Source: Candidatus Binatia bacterium (GTDB taxonomy: Bacteria; Desulfobacterota; Binatia; HRBIN30). From it: a stretch of DNA of 64,000 nt. Position numbers and translations under genes: made by a program. Location of the stretch: NCBI GenBank assembly GCA_023150935.1, contig JAKLJW010000001.1, forward strand, positions 186,001 to 250,000. The letters run 5' to 3'. The notes under the pieces are model-generated. The model searched no databases. It was not told the origin of the DNA and saw nothing but the letters and a program-made list of their open reading frames with translations. Positions 18,734 to 28,144 of the stretch are shown here, in pieces; within the stretch, counting starts at the first letter, position 1; each line of letters starts with the position of its first letter.

Positions 18734-19059
18734 CGTCGCCCGGGGCGGTGCCGGCGGCGCGGTCCCTGGCGCGATCGCTGCGGGTCGTGCCCGAGCGCGG
18801 CAATGCTCGAGACGACGTCGCTCGCCGCGTGTATCGATACCCGCATGGTCGGCCCGTAGTGCAACACAAAGGCGTTGAGCGCTTCCACGCTGTCCGCCTC
18901 GATGACTGCGATACCGCGAAACGGTGGATCGCGGTCTTGCCAGACGTACTCTCCGACCAGCCGGAAACCCTCGGGCTGCGCGGTGTCCCATTCGATGCGC
19001 CTGGCGATGACAGGCTCGAGGTTCTCCCAGGTGAAGTCGTACTCGGCGATGAACAGCAT
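18730..19059 (-). CDS. DUF3303-like small protein
   Basis: 109 residues. The N-terminal ~85 residues form a ferredoxin-like dimeric alpha-beta unit of the DUF3303 kind: MLFIAEYDFTWENL, then WQDRDPPFRGIAVIEADSVEALNAF, then a VSIHAASDV ending. The C-terminal 20 residues are Arg-rich and probably disordered. The start ATG at 19059 has GGAGTCCAC upstream. It lies 10 bp after phaC on the same strand, so it is probably co-transcribed with it. Function unknown. Confidence 0.65.
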   Translation of the reverse strand: MLFIAEYDFTWENLEPVIARRIEWDTAQPEGFRLVGEYVWQDRDPPFRGIAVIEADSVEALNAFVLHYGPTMRVSIHAASDVVSSIAALGHDPQRSRQGPRRRHRPGRR

Positions 19060-19069
19060 GTGGACTCCT

Positions 19070-20263
19070 TCACGCCACCGAGGCGGCAACGTGTCGCGGC
19101 CCGACGGTGTCGACCCCACGCGGAGCGCGCCGCGCTCGCCGGGGAGTTTCGGCAAGACGCTCCCCGGCGGCCGACTGTCGGTCGGCGTGCGAACGCACGG
19201 CCAGCCAGCGTGCCGCCGGACCCCAGACGTGCCGCGGTGCGGTCGCGCCTGCGAACACACCCATGTGACCGCCCGGCGCCAACCGAAACGTCTTGTCGCG
19301 CGAGCCGACGGCGTCCATAACCGCCTGCACCGCCGGCACCGGCGCCACCTCGTCGGTGCGCCCGGCGAAGGCCAGCAGCGAGGCTTCCACCGTCCACAGG
19401 TTCGCCGACTTGCGGCCGAACTTGAGATCGCCGGTAACCAGTTTGTTCTCGCGCACCACCTCGTGGAAGAACTGGACGAAGGCCGCCTGCGGGTACTCGA
19501 TGAACTGCGACACCCACTGATTCATGGCGTCGAAGCCGTTGACGTACTCCTTGTCCCACAGGTTCATTACCAGATCGGCGTAACGCGTGACGTTCTTGAC
19601 CGGCGTCAACATCCGGAACACCGTGCTCGAAAGGCCGCCGGGAACGTTGCCGATACGCCGTGCGATGAACTCCAACTGATCGCCCCCGTACTTCACTATC
19701 CAGGCAAAGAGCCCCGTCTTCGCCGTATCTATCGGGGCTCCGATACTTACGATGTTGCGCACCGAGCGGTCGCGGTTGGCCGCCGCGTGCATCAAGGCGA
19801 AGATCCCGCCCATGCAGTAGCCGAGCATCGATAGCTCGGAACTGCCGGCGTCGCGCCTGGTCGCGCGGGCCGCCGCCGGCATCCAGTCGAGCACGTAGTC
19901 GTCGATCCGCACATAGGAGTCCGTATGGTCCGGCTCGCCGAAGTCCACGAGGTACACGCGAAAACCCTGCCGCAACAGGAATGCAACCAGGCTCCGGTTG
20001 GCATAGAGATCGAAGATGAACGGCTTCACCATCAATGGCGGGACGAGCAGGACGGGGAGATCGTGGCGCGGCGCGACGCCGTCCAGACGGTAGCGTCGGA
20101 CCTGGAGCTTGTCGCGGCGATAAACGATGTCGTACGGTGTCCGCCCGACAACGATCATCGGATCGCGCACCAACCAGTCGATGCCGTTAACGAAACGCAG
20201 CGCCGTCCGATGCGCCTCGATGCGCGCCAGACGCTCGGCCTGCTGCAAGACGTTCTCGAACAT
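19070..20263 (-). CDS. phaC: Poly(R)-hydroxyalkanoate synthase family protein (class III-like PhaC)
   Basis: 397-residue alpha/beta hydrolase of the PHA-synthase family. The lipase-like box is GYCMGG with nucleophile Cys150; Asp304 (FAGRTDEVAPV) and His333 (APGGHMGVF) complete the triad. LLVPPLMVKPFIFDLYANRS and the WPD-like NLWDKEYVNG segment are also family-typical. The length is close to class III PhaC (about 355) with a 40-residue basic C-terminal extension. No phaE, phaR, phasin or phaA/B is nearby, so polymerase activity is inferred. Start ATG 20263; an in-frame GTG 9 bp upstream is an alternative. Confidence 0.85.
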   Translation of the reverse strand: MFENVLQQAERLARIEAHRTALRFVNGIDWLVRDPMIVVGRTPYDIVYRRDKLQVRRYRLDGVAPRHDLPVLLVPPLMVKPFIFDLYANRSLVAFLLRQGFRVYLVDFGEPDHTDSYVRIDDYVLDWMPAAARATRRDAGSSELSMLGYCMGGIFALMHAAANRDRSVRNIVSIGAPIDTAKTGLFAWIVKYGGDQLEFIARRIGNVPGGLSSTVFRMLTPVKNVTRYADLVMNLWDKEYVNGFDAMNQWVSQFIEYPQAAFVQFFHEVVRENKLVTGDLKFGRKSANLWTVEASLLAFAGRTDEVAPVPAVQAVMDAVGSRDKTFRLAPGGHMGVFAGATAPRHVWGPAARWLAVRSHADRQSAAGERLAETPRRARRAPRGVDTVGPRHVAASVA

Positions 20264-20390
20264 GAGCCCCACCGTAAAGGACGGAGGGGAGCCTTTCAAT
20301 CGGAGCCGGGTGGCTTGCGTAACCGGTGACGGGTGGCGCACTGTAGCGAACGACCGGGAAGGAACGAGGACAGGAAAGGCCGGAGGGACC

Positions 20391-21326
20391 ATGCGCATAG
20401 GATTGATGTTGGGCGACAATACGGCACCGCGCGATAGCCTCGAACGGCACATCGCGCGGGTGCAGGAGGCGGAGCGGGACGGGTTTGCGACGGCCTGGTT
20501 CGCACAAACGTTCGGTATGGATGCCATGACGTTCGCCGCGGTGGTCGGCCGCGTCACGACGCGCATCGAGCTTGGGACCGCGGTCGTGCCGACGTACCCG
20601 CGCCACCCGGTCGCGATGGCGCAGCAGGCCCTGACGGCGCAGATCATGACCGGCGGTCGTTTCGCGCTCGGTATCGGGCTGTCCCATCAGGTGGTCATCG
20701 AGACGATGTACGGCCTGTCGTTCGCGAAGCCGTACTCGCACATGAAGGAGTACCTCGCCGTGCTGGCGCCGCTGATTCGCAGCGGCAGCGTTTCGTTTGC
20801 CGGCCGCGAGTACACTGTGAATGCACCGCTCACGATTACCGGGGCGACGCCGTGTCCGATTCTTCTGGCGGCACTTGCGCCCAGGATGCTCGCGCTTGCG
20901 GGATCGATCGGCGACGGAACCATTACGTGGATGACCGGTTTCAGGACCCTGCGCGAGCACACGATCCCGCGCTTGACCGCCGCGGCGACCGAGGCCGGGC
21001 GGCCGGCGCCGCGCGTGGTCGTAGGGCTGCCAGTCGCGGTGACGAACGACGTCAAAGGGGCGCGGGAAAGCGCGACCAAGGCTTTCCAGGTTTACGGGTC
21101 GCTGCCGTCGTACCGTGCGATGCTGGATCGCGAGGGTGCAGAGGGGCCGGCGGATGTGGCGATCGTTGGCGACGAGGCGGAGGTTGGTGCGCGTCTGGAG
21201 GAGCTGGCGGCGCTCGGTGTAACCGATTTCCTGGGTGGGCTCTTTGGCATGCGCGCGGAGCCGGACGCGATGGTCGAGCGCACGTGGGCTTTCCTTGCCG
21301 AGCGCGCACGCCGCGCAGCGGCCTGA
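20391..21326 (+). CDS. LLM-class F420-dependent oxidoreductase
   Basis: 311-residue luciferase-like TIM-barrel protein of the subgroup often called F420-dependent LLM class oxidoreductases. MRIGLMLGDN at the N-terminus, GFATAWFAQTFGMDAMT, RIELGTAVVPTYPRHPVAMAQQ, GRFALGIGLSHQ and PYSHMKEYLAVLAPLI are characteristic. Start at the ATG after CGGAGGGACC; the frame is open upstream but without homology. Divergent from phaC (127-bp gap). It needs F420 or FMN; no cofactor genes are nearby. The substrate is unknown. Confidence 0.88.
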   Translation: MRIGLMLGDNTAPRDSLERHIARVQEAERDGFATAWFAQTFGMDAMTFAAVVGRVTTRIELGTAVVPTYPRHPVAMAQQALTAQIMTGGRFALGIGLSHQVVIETMYGLSFAKPYSHMKEYLAVLAPLIRSGSVSFAGREYTVNAPLTITGATPCPILLAALAPRMLALAGSIGDGTITWMTGFRTLREHTIPRLTAAATEAGRPAPRVVVGLPVAVTNDVKGARESATKAFQVYGSLPSYRAMLDREGAEGPADVAIVGDEAEVGARLEELAALGVTDFLGGLFGMRAEPDAMVERTWAFLAERARRAAA

Positions 21327-21372
21327 CGGCCGGGCCTTGCGACACGCCGCCACGGAGGCTCCAACCGGGCCG

Positions 21373-22296
21373 ATGACCTCAGTCTGGCACGATCTCCACT
21401 GGGTACTGCCGCTGCGCTCCGAGGCGATGACGGCGGTGATGAATGGCTTCACGGCGCTCGGTTACGTTCCGTTCTTCCTCGCCTGCCTGCCGCTCGGGTA
21501 CTGGCTCTGGGACAAGGGCCTGTTTACGCGTCTCGCGGTACTCGTCGTCATGACCGCCTTGCTCAATGCGTTCCTCAAGGACGCCTTCCATGACCCCCGC
21601 CCCGATCCGGCCTTCGCTCTCGACGCTCGCGTGGGCGACTCCTACGGAATGCCCAGCGGGCATGCGCAGGTGGCGGCCGCCATGTGGCTCTGGCTCGCCT
21701 ACGAACTGCGTCGCGCATGGGTGTGGGTCGCGGCGCTCGCGATCGTGGCCGGAGTCTCATTCAGCCGCCTCTATCTGGGCGTGCACGACGTCGAGGACGT
21801 GGTCATCGGTCTCGCCGCGGGCTTCGCCAGTCTGGCGATCTTCCGCTTACTGCTCTCGGACCGTTTTCGGCATTGGCACGATCTGCATCCCCTGGCGCAG
21901 CTTGCGTTGCTGGTCGCCGTGCAACCGATCGTCTGGTTGGCGTGGCCTGGGCCGGACGGCCCGGGCGGAGCGAGCGCCATCCTTGCCTTTCTGCTCGGCT
22001 GGTGGGCCGGCGTGCTCTACGACCGCCATCGAATCGGTTTTCGCCGCCACCAGAGCTGGACGGTGGCGCTGGTGGCGGCCACGCTCGGGATCGCCTTCCT
22101 CTTCGCTTTTCTCGACCCACTGCAGCGGGGGCTGGTCGCCGCCGGTATCGGGAAAACAGCGGCCATCTGGATTCAGATGCTGCTGGTTGCCCTCTACGTC
22201 ACCGTTATTGCCCCCGCCTTGTTCCGTGCCGCCGGTGCCGTCCTTCCCGAGCCGATGAGTCGGGATACATTCCCCTCCGAGCGGAGAGGTCTGTGA
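21373..22296 (+). CDS. PAP2 superfamily membrane phosphatase
   Basis: 307-residue integral membrane protein with 8-9 hydrophobic segments. The three phosphatase motifs are complete: KDAFHDPRP (Kx6RP), PSGHAQ, and SRLYLGVHDVEDV (SRx5Hx3D). This predicts hydrolysis of a lipid phosphate or pyrophosphate at the membrane. ATG 21373 lies 46 bp after the oxidoreductase stop. The C-terminal third, with extra helices, is longer than minimal PAP2 proteins. Confidence 0.9.
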   Translation: MTSVWHDLHWVLPLRSEAMTAVMNGFTALGYVPFFLACLPLGYWLWDKGLFTRLAVLVVMTALLNAFLKDAFHDPRPDPAFALDARVGDSYGMPSGHAQVAAAMWLWLAYELRRAWVWVAALAIVAGVSFSRLYLGVHDVEDVVIGLAAGFASLAIFRLLLSDRFRHWHDLHPLAQLALLVAVQPIVWLAWPGPDGPGGASAILAFLLGWWAGVLYDRHRIGFRRHQSWTVALVAATLGIAFLFAFLDPLQRGLVAAGIGKTAAIWIQMLLVALYVTVIAPALFRAAGAVLPEPMSRDTFPSERRGL

Positions 22297-22370
22297 GCGT
22301 CCGCCTGCCGCCGACGCAGTGCGTGGTCGTCTCGCCGCGGCGGCCGGGTTAGCCTACCCGTACGCGGCGG

Positions 22371-23177
22371 TCATGTCTCGGTCGGTCCCGATATCCCGGT
22401 CGAGAGTAGGGGCGCGGGCGCGTGGGCTATCGATCGCCACATTTCCGGATCGTGTCCGGTGACGATGAAAGCTCCTCGGTCGCGAAGTGCGCGTAAACGT
22501 CGGAGCGCGGCTACCATTTGTTCGCGATCGAAGACGGCCGTGGGGAGATGGAGGTTGTCGAGCGTGCGCCGCAGGTAACAGGCGTCTGCCGCGAGTACCA
22601 GGTCGTCTCCGCCGACGCGTATCCGGAGAGATTGGTGCCCCGGCGTGTGCCCGTGGGTCGGCAGGCATACCACCGATCCGTCTCCGAAGACGTCGTGCTC
22701 GCCGTCGATCAGGCGCAAACGATGGCCGTGATCGTAGTCCTGCGGGTCGTAGTACACCCGCTCGACGAGATCGGCGTCGTGGGCGGCCTCCCATTCCCGT
22801 CGTTGCACAAGCAGGGTGGCGTTCGGGAGTTGCGCGTTGCCGCCGCAGTGATCGAAGTGCAGGTGGGAGTTGATGACGAGATCGACCCGCTCCGGCGCGC
22901 AGTCGACCTGCGCAAGGCGGGTGCCGATTTCCTCGCCGGGGTCGAAATGCACGGTGTGGAACGGCGCGAGCCGACCCAGCCGGGTGTTGGCATCGGTCTG
23001 GGCATCGACGTGAAGCCCGGTATCGAAGAGGGCGCGGCCCTTAGGATGATCGATCAGGAAGGCGGGGACGGGGACGGTGAGGTGGCCGGATTCGCCATCG
23101 AGCAGCAGGGCGGTGGGTACCGTAAGCGAACCGCAGGTGAAGGCGTACACGCGCAGTGACGGTGCATCGGTCGGCAT
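22371..23177 (-). CDS. Metallo-beta-lactamase-fold hydrolase, N-acyl-homoserine-lactonase family
   Basis: 268 residues. The zinc-binding motif HLHFDHCGG lies near residue 108, followed by the further ligands His in LPTHGHTPGHQ and Asp in LVLAADACY, and a C-terminal His in VTGHDPEMW. The pattern and length match AhlD/AttM-type lactonases, which open the ring of quorum-sensing acyl-homoserine lactones; related members hydrolyse other lactones. Start ATG 23177 follows GAGGAG. It sits 70 bp downstream of tRNA-Ser on the same strand. Confidence 0.83.
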   Translation of the reverse strand: MPTDAPSLRVYAFTCGSLTVPTALLLDGESGHLTVPVPAFLIDHPKGRALFDTGLHVDAQTDANTRLGRLAPFHTVHFDPGEEIGTRLAQVDCAPERVDLVINSHLHFDHCGGNAQLPNATLLVQRREWEAAHDADLVERVYYDPQDYDHGHRLRLIDGEHDVFGDGSVVCLPTHGHTPGHQSLRIRVGGDDLVLAADACYLRRTLDNLHLPTAVFDREQMVAALRRLRALRDRGAFIVTGHDPEMWRSIAHAPAPLLSTGISGPTET

Positions 23178-23247
23178 TCTGGGACTCCTCGACATGGAAC
23201 GTGGAGAGTACGGTTGGGTGCAGCGCGGTACGGTACGGGAGTCACAG

Positions 23248-23332
23248 CGGAGGGGGAGGGATTCGAACCCCCGAGCCCTTGCGGGCTGCCGGTTTTCAAG
23301 ACCGGTGGTTTCAACCACTCACCCACCCCTCC
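23248..23332 (-). tRNA. tRNA-Ser (anticodon UGA)
   Basis: 85-nt tRNA read on the minus strand. The acceptor stem GGAGGGG pairs with CCCCTCC, discriminator G, anticodon loop CTTGAAA (anticodon TGA) closed by CCGGT/ACCGG, a long variable arm (AGCCCGCAAGGGCTC hairpin) as in class II tRNAs, and T-loop TTCGAAT. The 3' CCA is not encoded. No attachment-site duplication is visible next to it. Confidence 0.97.
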
Positions 23333-23417
23333 GCAGGCGACCTCTGACGTAGCGGAAGTCGGGGGTGGGGTCTATGGCGGGGGGGACTTGAGGGTCTGAG
23401 GGCGTGGGGGCGCGGGG

Positions 23418-24260
23418 TTAGAAGCGGACGTTGAGGCTGCCGCGCTGAATGGCGTCTGGGGGTTGCATCGGCGGGTCGGCGGGCACCCAGCAGGTTCCCC
23501 CCCAGCACGTCTTGACGTCTGGCTTTTGAGGCTGGCTGACCCCGGGGGGACCCTTGAATGCGCCCGCTCGGTCAGCTTGCGGGACGGTGCCCGCGGTGCC
23601 CATACGTGCCGCGGCCATTGCAGGTAGGGTGCTGGGGACAATCTCCAGGTCTTCAATGTACTGCCGGAAGCTGGCATCGGCGATGCGCGTCGGCCGCGAT
23701 GGGGCCGCGCCGCGCCTGATCGTACTGACCTCTTGCGCGGTGACCGCCACCCCGCGCCGCGTCGGCCAGCGATTGCTATGCACCTGCACAGTCCCTGCGA
23801 CACCGACGACGTCGCTGACCTCGGCTACGGGGTCGTACGTCATGACGAACTCCGTCCCGGTCACCGCGGCAATCGCCACCGGTGTGACGACCTCGAACCG
23901 CGACCGCGCTGCTCGCTGGTCACTGACAACGGTGCGCAGCGAACCGCGCTCCAGCTTCACCTTCGACGTCGATTCTGCCACGTCGGCAGGTGCCAGACGT
24001 TCGAGGAGGACCTCAGAGTCCTCCCCAATGTTTAAGGCTTCGTCGCCCAGGCTCAGCAACACCCGCCCTGATGGACCCGTGCGCAGAGCGTCGCCGGCGT
24101 GGACCTCGGCTCCGAGGGCCGCCGGTGTCCATGCTCCCTCGCGGCCTACCTCGGCGGTGCCGTCGAGCGCCGCAATCGTCCCCACGGTTTGCGCTGTCGC
24201 CGTCACGGGCGCCAGCAGGAACGCAACCGACAGGGCGAATCTGTGGAACCTGGACCACAT
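23418..24260 (-). CDS. FecR-domain secreted protein
   Basis: 280 residues with a signal peptide (FALSVAFLLAPVTATAQ). Residues ~20-150 form a FecR domain: VGTIAALDGTAEVGREGAW, VHAGDALRTGPSGRVLLSLGD and GSLRTVVS..RFEVVTPVAIAAVTGTEF. The remainder is Pro/Gly-rich with CWGGTCWVP near the C-terminus. Unlike the classical FecR it has no N-terminal anti-sigma region and is exported, as in stand-alone periplasmic FecR proteins. It begins 4 bp after the TPR-barrel stop, so it is the last gene of that operon. Confidence 0.8.
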   Translation of the reverse strand: MWSRFHRFALSVAFLLAPVTATAQTVGTIAALDGTAEVGREGAWTPAALGAEVHAGDALRTGPSGRVLLSLGDEALNIGEDSEVLLERLAPADVAESTSKVKLERGSLRTVVSDQRAARSRFEVVTPVAIAAVTGTEFVMTYDPVAEVSDVVGVAGTVQVHSNRWPTRRGVAVTAQEVSTIRRGAAPSRPTRIADASFRQYIEDLEIVPSTLPAMAAARMGTAGTVPQADRAGAFKGPPGVSQPQKPDVKTCWGGTCWVPADPPMQPPDAIQRGSLNVRF

Positions 24261-24264
24261 GACT

Positions 24265-25812
24265 TCAGTACCTGGCCGTGACCGCGAGCGAAACGATGTT
24301 GCGGTCATACGTATAGACTCCCTGATTGGAATCGTTGAACAAGCCGAAGTAGGCGAGCGTGAGATCGAGATAACTGGTCAATGACTTGTTCGCCGAGCAG
24401 AGTATCCGGTACTGGTTATCTTTACGGCCGTCGCTGGCCGGATCGTAATCCTCGTAACGGTAGTCGAACTCCAGCTGTGCGCCGATGCCCAGCGGGAATC
24501 CCCACCCACCGCCTACCTGCACCTCGTTGCCGTTATAGCCGAACTCGTCTCCGGAGGTCCTGGTCGGGACCTGAGTGTCGAAGCGGTAACCGAGAAAGGC
24601 GTAACGGTCCGGCGCGCCAAAGTAGCCGTACTGGCGTACACCCGGCGAGTAGTTGTTGCCGTCGAGCACCTCGACGTCCGGTTCGAGGAAATCCCAGTAC
24701 CTGTACCTGAAGTAGATCTCCGTGCGGCCGAAGTCGCCCTCCGGTACCGACAGCCACGGCAGGGCCGTGGCCTGGGACAAGTAGCTGCTCGTCTGCCGCA
24801 CGTAGTAGTCGTACTGACCGAGCAATCCCAAGCGGACCGGCCCGGCATCGTAGATGAACTGCACTGCGGGCCGATTGTCCATGAGGTTGTTACTGTTGAG
24901 GCTGAAATGCAGTGTTTGCGAGAAGTCGTAGCCGAGCGTTAAGGTGGCACGATCGGTCAGCCGTGCGGCATAGACGCCGCCGGCTAGCAATACCACGCGT
25001 CCATCTGCCTGCCTGCCGAATCCGTACTGATTCTGCAGCGGCTCGTCCGACGGGGCGAGAACTACGTTGCTGTCGTACTGCAATCCGAGCGAGGCATACA
25101 GCGTGTACGGTCGTGCCAGGGGTGCCGCGCCCTCCGTCAACTTGTCCAGAAAGGCCTGCGACTCCTTCGCCATCGCGGAGTCGGGATTGGTGGCGATGAC
25201 ACTGTCGAAGTACGTCTGAGCGGCGGCCCAGTCCTGAGCCTGATAAGAAGTGACGCCAAGGTAGTACTTGCTCGGAACATCCAGTTTCGCGTCGCTTGTG
25301 CCGGCGCGTGCGAAGTTGGTCCGCGCTCCGGCAAGGTCGCCCGTGCGCAGTTGCGCGAGGCCGAGGGAGAACGACGCATCGGCAGCCAGCGCCGGCACGC
25401 CCTGCGCCTTTTCGAGCCACGGGATGGCGTCGTCGTACTGCCCGGTCTGCACCAGAGCGTCGCCGAGCTCGAGCCAGCCCTGTTGCAGATCCGGCTTGGC
25501 CGCGAGGGCAGCCTTGAGGTCGTCCACGGCCGCGGCGTTGTTACCGAGGCGCGCCTGCGTGATGCCGCGATAGTACCGCGCGAAGGTGTCGGCCGGATCG
25601 GCGGCGACCGCCTCGTCGAACTTCTGCAACGCTGCCTGATACTTTCCGGCATGAAAGTCCACGAGGCCGCGGGAGTAAAGAAGTTCCGAGCGCTCGGACG
25701 CTAACGCCGTGGCGGACAGGAACAGACACAGCGCAGCGACCTGTGCCCACGTCCTTCCCTGCGGCCGCACCCGCACCGTTGGCCGCTCCCTATCTGATCT
25801 CAATGAAGCCAT
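24265..25812 (-). CDS. Outer-membrane protein with periplasmic TPR repeats and C-terminal beta-barrel
   Basis: About 515 residues. Signal peptide around residues 22-40 (AALCLFLSATALA). TPR units run through ~200 residues (SRGLVDFHAGKYQAALQKFDEAV, and four or more further units). From ~230 to the end, alternating strands begin with YASLGLQYDSNVVL and end with a terminal aromatic Tyr (SLAVTARY), typical of a BAM-inserted barrel. The layout resembles PgaA/surface-lipoprotein assembly modifiers, which move substrates across the outer membrane. ATG 25812 overlaps the upstream lipoprotein gene by 23 bp, implying coupling. Confidence 0.78.
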   Translation of the reverse strand: MASLRSDRERPTVRVRPQGRTWAQVAALCLFLSATALASERSELLYSRGLVDFHAGKYQAALQKFDEAVAADPADTFARYYRGITQARLGNNAAAVDDLKAALAAKPDLQQGWLELGDALVQTGQYDDAIPWLEKAQGVPALAADASFSLGLAQLRTGDLAGARTNFARAGTSDAKLDVPSKYYLGVTSYQAQDWAAAQTYFDSVIATNPDSAMAKESQAFLDKLTEGAAPLARPYTLYASLGLQYDSNVVLAPSDEPLQNQYGFGRQADGRVVLLAGGVYAARLTDRATLTLGYDFSQTLHFSLNSNNLMDNRPAVQFIYDAGPVRLGLLGQYDYYVRQTSSYLSQATALPWLSVPEGDFGRTEIYFRYRYWDFLEPDVEVLDGNNYSPGVRQYGYFGAPDRYAFLGYRFDTQVPTRTSGDEFGYNGNEVQVGGGWGFPLGIGAQLEFDYRYEDYDPASDGRKDNQYRILCSANKSLTSYLDLTLAYFGLFNDSNQGVYTYDRNIVSLAVTARY

Positions 25813-27079
25813 CGGTGCATTCCGGGGTCCGTTGCGTCGGTACCCCATCGACCAGGGTGGTGTACTCGGCATCTCCGCGCGGGCATTCGAGAGGCGCCCG
25901 ACCGCTCGCCGTAGGACTTACGGTCACCGCGCAGGTGTACAGGATTGCCGACGGGATCTGAATCGGCTCCGGCACAAAGGGATCGCCGACGATCGCCCGG
26001 ACCGCATTGCAATCCAACCCGGGCTCGCACCCCAACGGCAGGAACGCGGTTGTCAGTGGGACCCCGAGGGCGCCGTTCACACTGCAGTCCGGTACGGGCG
26101 TGCCCCCCGGTGTTTGCGTCGGTTGCGGGTTGATCTGAATCAGCGCCGGATCGAACGATACGTGGTTCTGGGTCGCGATCACCAGTTGATCGGAAGCGTC
26201 AATGCTGACCGCGAAGGACGTGGTCCCACCCGGGGCAGCGCTACCCGAGCCGACGCGAATGACGACCACGCTGGCCGTCGGCGTTGGTGTCGGCGTCGGG
26301 GTGTCTGTCGGCGTTGTCGTTGCCGTGTCGGTGGGTGTCGGCGTCGCCGTGGGGGTGTGCGTGTCCGTGCTCGTGGGGGTCGGCGTCGGGGTGTTCGTCG
26401 GCGTGTTCGTGAAGATCGGGGTCGACGTGTGCGTCGGCGAGGATGTCGGTGTCGATGTCGCGGTTGCCGTCGAGGTTGCCGTCGACGTCGGTGTCGCGGT
26501 CGGTGTCTGTGTCGGCGTTGGCGTGAGCGTACCCAGCCGCTTGACACAGACCACCCCCGAATCGGTTTGCGGCTCGATCTTCCTGCCGACGTCTCCGCTG
26601 TCGTAGTTCGGTCCAACCGCTTGATCGGGAGCGGCGCAGTCGACACCGAGATTCGCCGGGTCGGTCGGGCAGCGCCCGGATATACCGGCGGGAGCGGGTA
26701 CGACGTCCGACGGGAAACCGGCGATCGAAAATATCGCCTCTCCCCGCCGCAGATCTACGATCTTGAGTTGCCGGGCGCGGAAGGTCGGATCGCCGCGCGG
26801 GATCGCCGTACAGCAACTAGCAGTGCCTTCGCCGCTTACTTCGTTCGAGCTGAACACGATCCGAATGGCTTCGACGTCACGCGGTATCTCGGTTTCGGCG
26901 CTGAAACCGTCGCACTCGTCGCCGGCCTGGCTTCCCGCCCGCGGCCAGGCGGCGCGGAACGCGAGCGAACCGGAACCGCCTTCCGACGACGTTCCGGCAT
27001 CGCAACCAGCCAGGGCCACGAGCAGCAACGCCGCGCCCGTCAAGGCTGAGATCGACCGCTGTGAGAAGCCTGACGACAA
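25790..27079 (-). CDS. Putative lipoprotein with Thr-Pro linker and cohesin-like domain
   Basis: About 429 residues. A clear lipobox (LLVALAGC) lies ~25 residues after a TTG codon at 27079 that is preceded by AGGGGGA; the frame stays open to an ATG at 27184, but that would put the lipobox too far in. Residues ~30-190 form a Cys-containing domain. About 80 residues of Thr/Pro/Ser repeats follow, then a C-terminal beta domain starting VVVIRVGSGSAAPGGTTSF, which looks like a cohesin-type fold. Its end (ILYTCAVTVS, PLECP) parallels the C-terminus of the neighbouring dockerin protein, so the two share a domain. Confidence 0.65.
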   Translation of the reverse strand: MSSGFSQRSISALTGAALLLVALAGCDAGTSSEGGSGSLAFRAAWPRAGSQAGDECDGFSAETEIPRDVEAIRIVFSSNEVSGEGTASCCTAIPRGDPTFRARQLKIVDLRRGEAIFSIAGFPSDVVPAPAGISGRCPTDPANLGVDCAAPDQAVGPNYDSGDVGRKIEPQTDSGVVCVKRLGTLTPTPTQTPTATPTSTATSTATATSTPTSSPTHTSTPIFTNTPTNTPTPTPTSTDTHTPTATPTPTDTATTTPTDTPTPTPTPTASVVVIRVGSGSAAPGGTTSFAVSIDASDQLVIATQNHVSFDPALIQINPQPTQTPGGTPVPDCSVNGALGVPLTTAFLPLGCEPGLDCNAVRAIVGDPFVPEPIQIPSAILYTCAVTVSPTASGRAPLECPRGDAEYTTLVDGVPTQRTPECTDGFIEIR

Positions 27080-27197
27080 ACCACTTCCCCCTCTGCCCCC
27101 CCTGGGGCCCGCAACACAAGATGTACGGCCCCGATACCGCGACTGCCTCGCCCTTGTCAACCCGAAAACCGGGGATTGTCGCAACTTGACGGCTGCC

Positions 27198-27983
27198 TCA
27201 CGGTGTCACCGTCACCGCGCCGCCGCGGCAGATAGCGGCGAGGCCTCTTGGAATGCCTTCGACGATGACCCCGACGGTTGTGGTCTCGGCACAACTCACG
27301 GGGAGTCGGCCTGGCTGGGTGCCCGCTGCGACACGCACCGCGCACACATACAACGGTTGGCCGGCAGGGATCGGGGAGGCGCGGCCGCCCCGGCTCACGA
27401 TCATCGCACGCACGCATTCGGAGGTCGGGCACTCGGGGCCGCTGAATTTCGTGAAGACCCCGGCGAGATCGCCGGTGGCCGGACGGCACTCGCCTGCGAG
27501 CTCGAGTTCGGGCGGAATTGCCAGGGAGTTCTGCGTTCCGTAAACCGACTGCGAGAATGCGGCGTCGAGGCTGACCGGCAAGTCTCCCACGGCACCGGCC
27601 GCCACGCTTACCGTCCCAACGGTTATGCCCGGGGCAGCGTCGCAACCTTGCAGGGCATCGCCGACCGCCGCCACGATGGTGTCGATCTCGACCGTCTCGC
27701 CGATGCCCGGACAGGCCTGCACCGGGGCGTTGCCGATGGCGATGTTAACCAGGAGGACTATCTCGTCGACGGTTATCGTCCCGTCGCCGTCGCAGTCGCC
27801 GATGCAAGATCGGGCCGCCGCCACTCCGGGCGCGGTCCAGGCGAACAGTGCCAACAGACCCGCGAACACGAGTCGGAGAGGGAGATTTGCGCTGGGCCGC
27901 CTTCTTGACCCGGTTGCGCCTCGCCCCCCGCGATCTGGGGTGGCGCCGGAGAAACCGCAACAGAAAACGGTCTTTACATCCAT
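27198..27983 (-). CDS. Secreted protein with dockerin-like and cohesin-like domains
   Basis: 261 residues. The hydrophobic signal at residues 35-55 ([19 protein letters not shown]) lies after an unusually long basic N-terminus, so the true start may be further in. Residues ~58-112 carry two Ca-binding dockerin-type loops ([20 protein letters not shown] and [20 protein letters not shown]). Residues ~115-261 form a cohesin-like beta domain related to that of the lipoprotein next door ([15 protein letters not shown]). It is the first gene of a four-gene leftward operon: dockerin protein, lipoprotein, TPR barrel, FecR protein. Confidence 0.65.
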   Translation of the reverse strand: MDVKTVFCCGFSGATPDRGGRGATGSRRRPSANLPLRLVFAGLLALFAWTAPGVAAARSCIGDCDGDGTITVDEIVLLVNIAIGNAPVQACPGIGETVEIDTIVAAVGDALQGCDAAPGITVGTVSVAAGAVGDLPVSLDAAFSQSVYGTQNSLAIPPELELAGECRPATGDLAGVFTKFSGPECPTSECVRAMIVSRGGRASPIPAGQPLYVCAVRVAAGTQPGRLPVSCAETTTVGVIVEGIPRGLAAICRGGAVTVTP

Positions 27984-28144
27984 GCCGGTGCCGTGCTTAT
28001 GGAATGACTACAGCACCGGTAGCGCCTGCGTGTTCGGTTTGTCAACAACGAGGCGGCCAGGTGGGGCTTGTCCGGGGGCGGGCGCGACAGTGCTGTGGTC
28101 CGGGTTGCCGGTTGGTCGGTTTTGAGCACTGGGGGCGCAATCAT

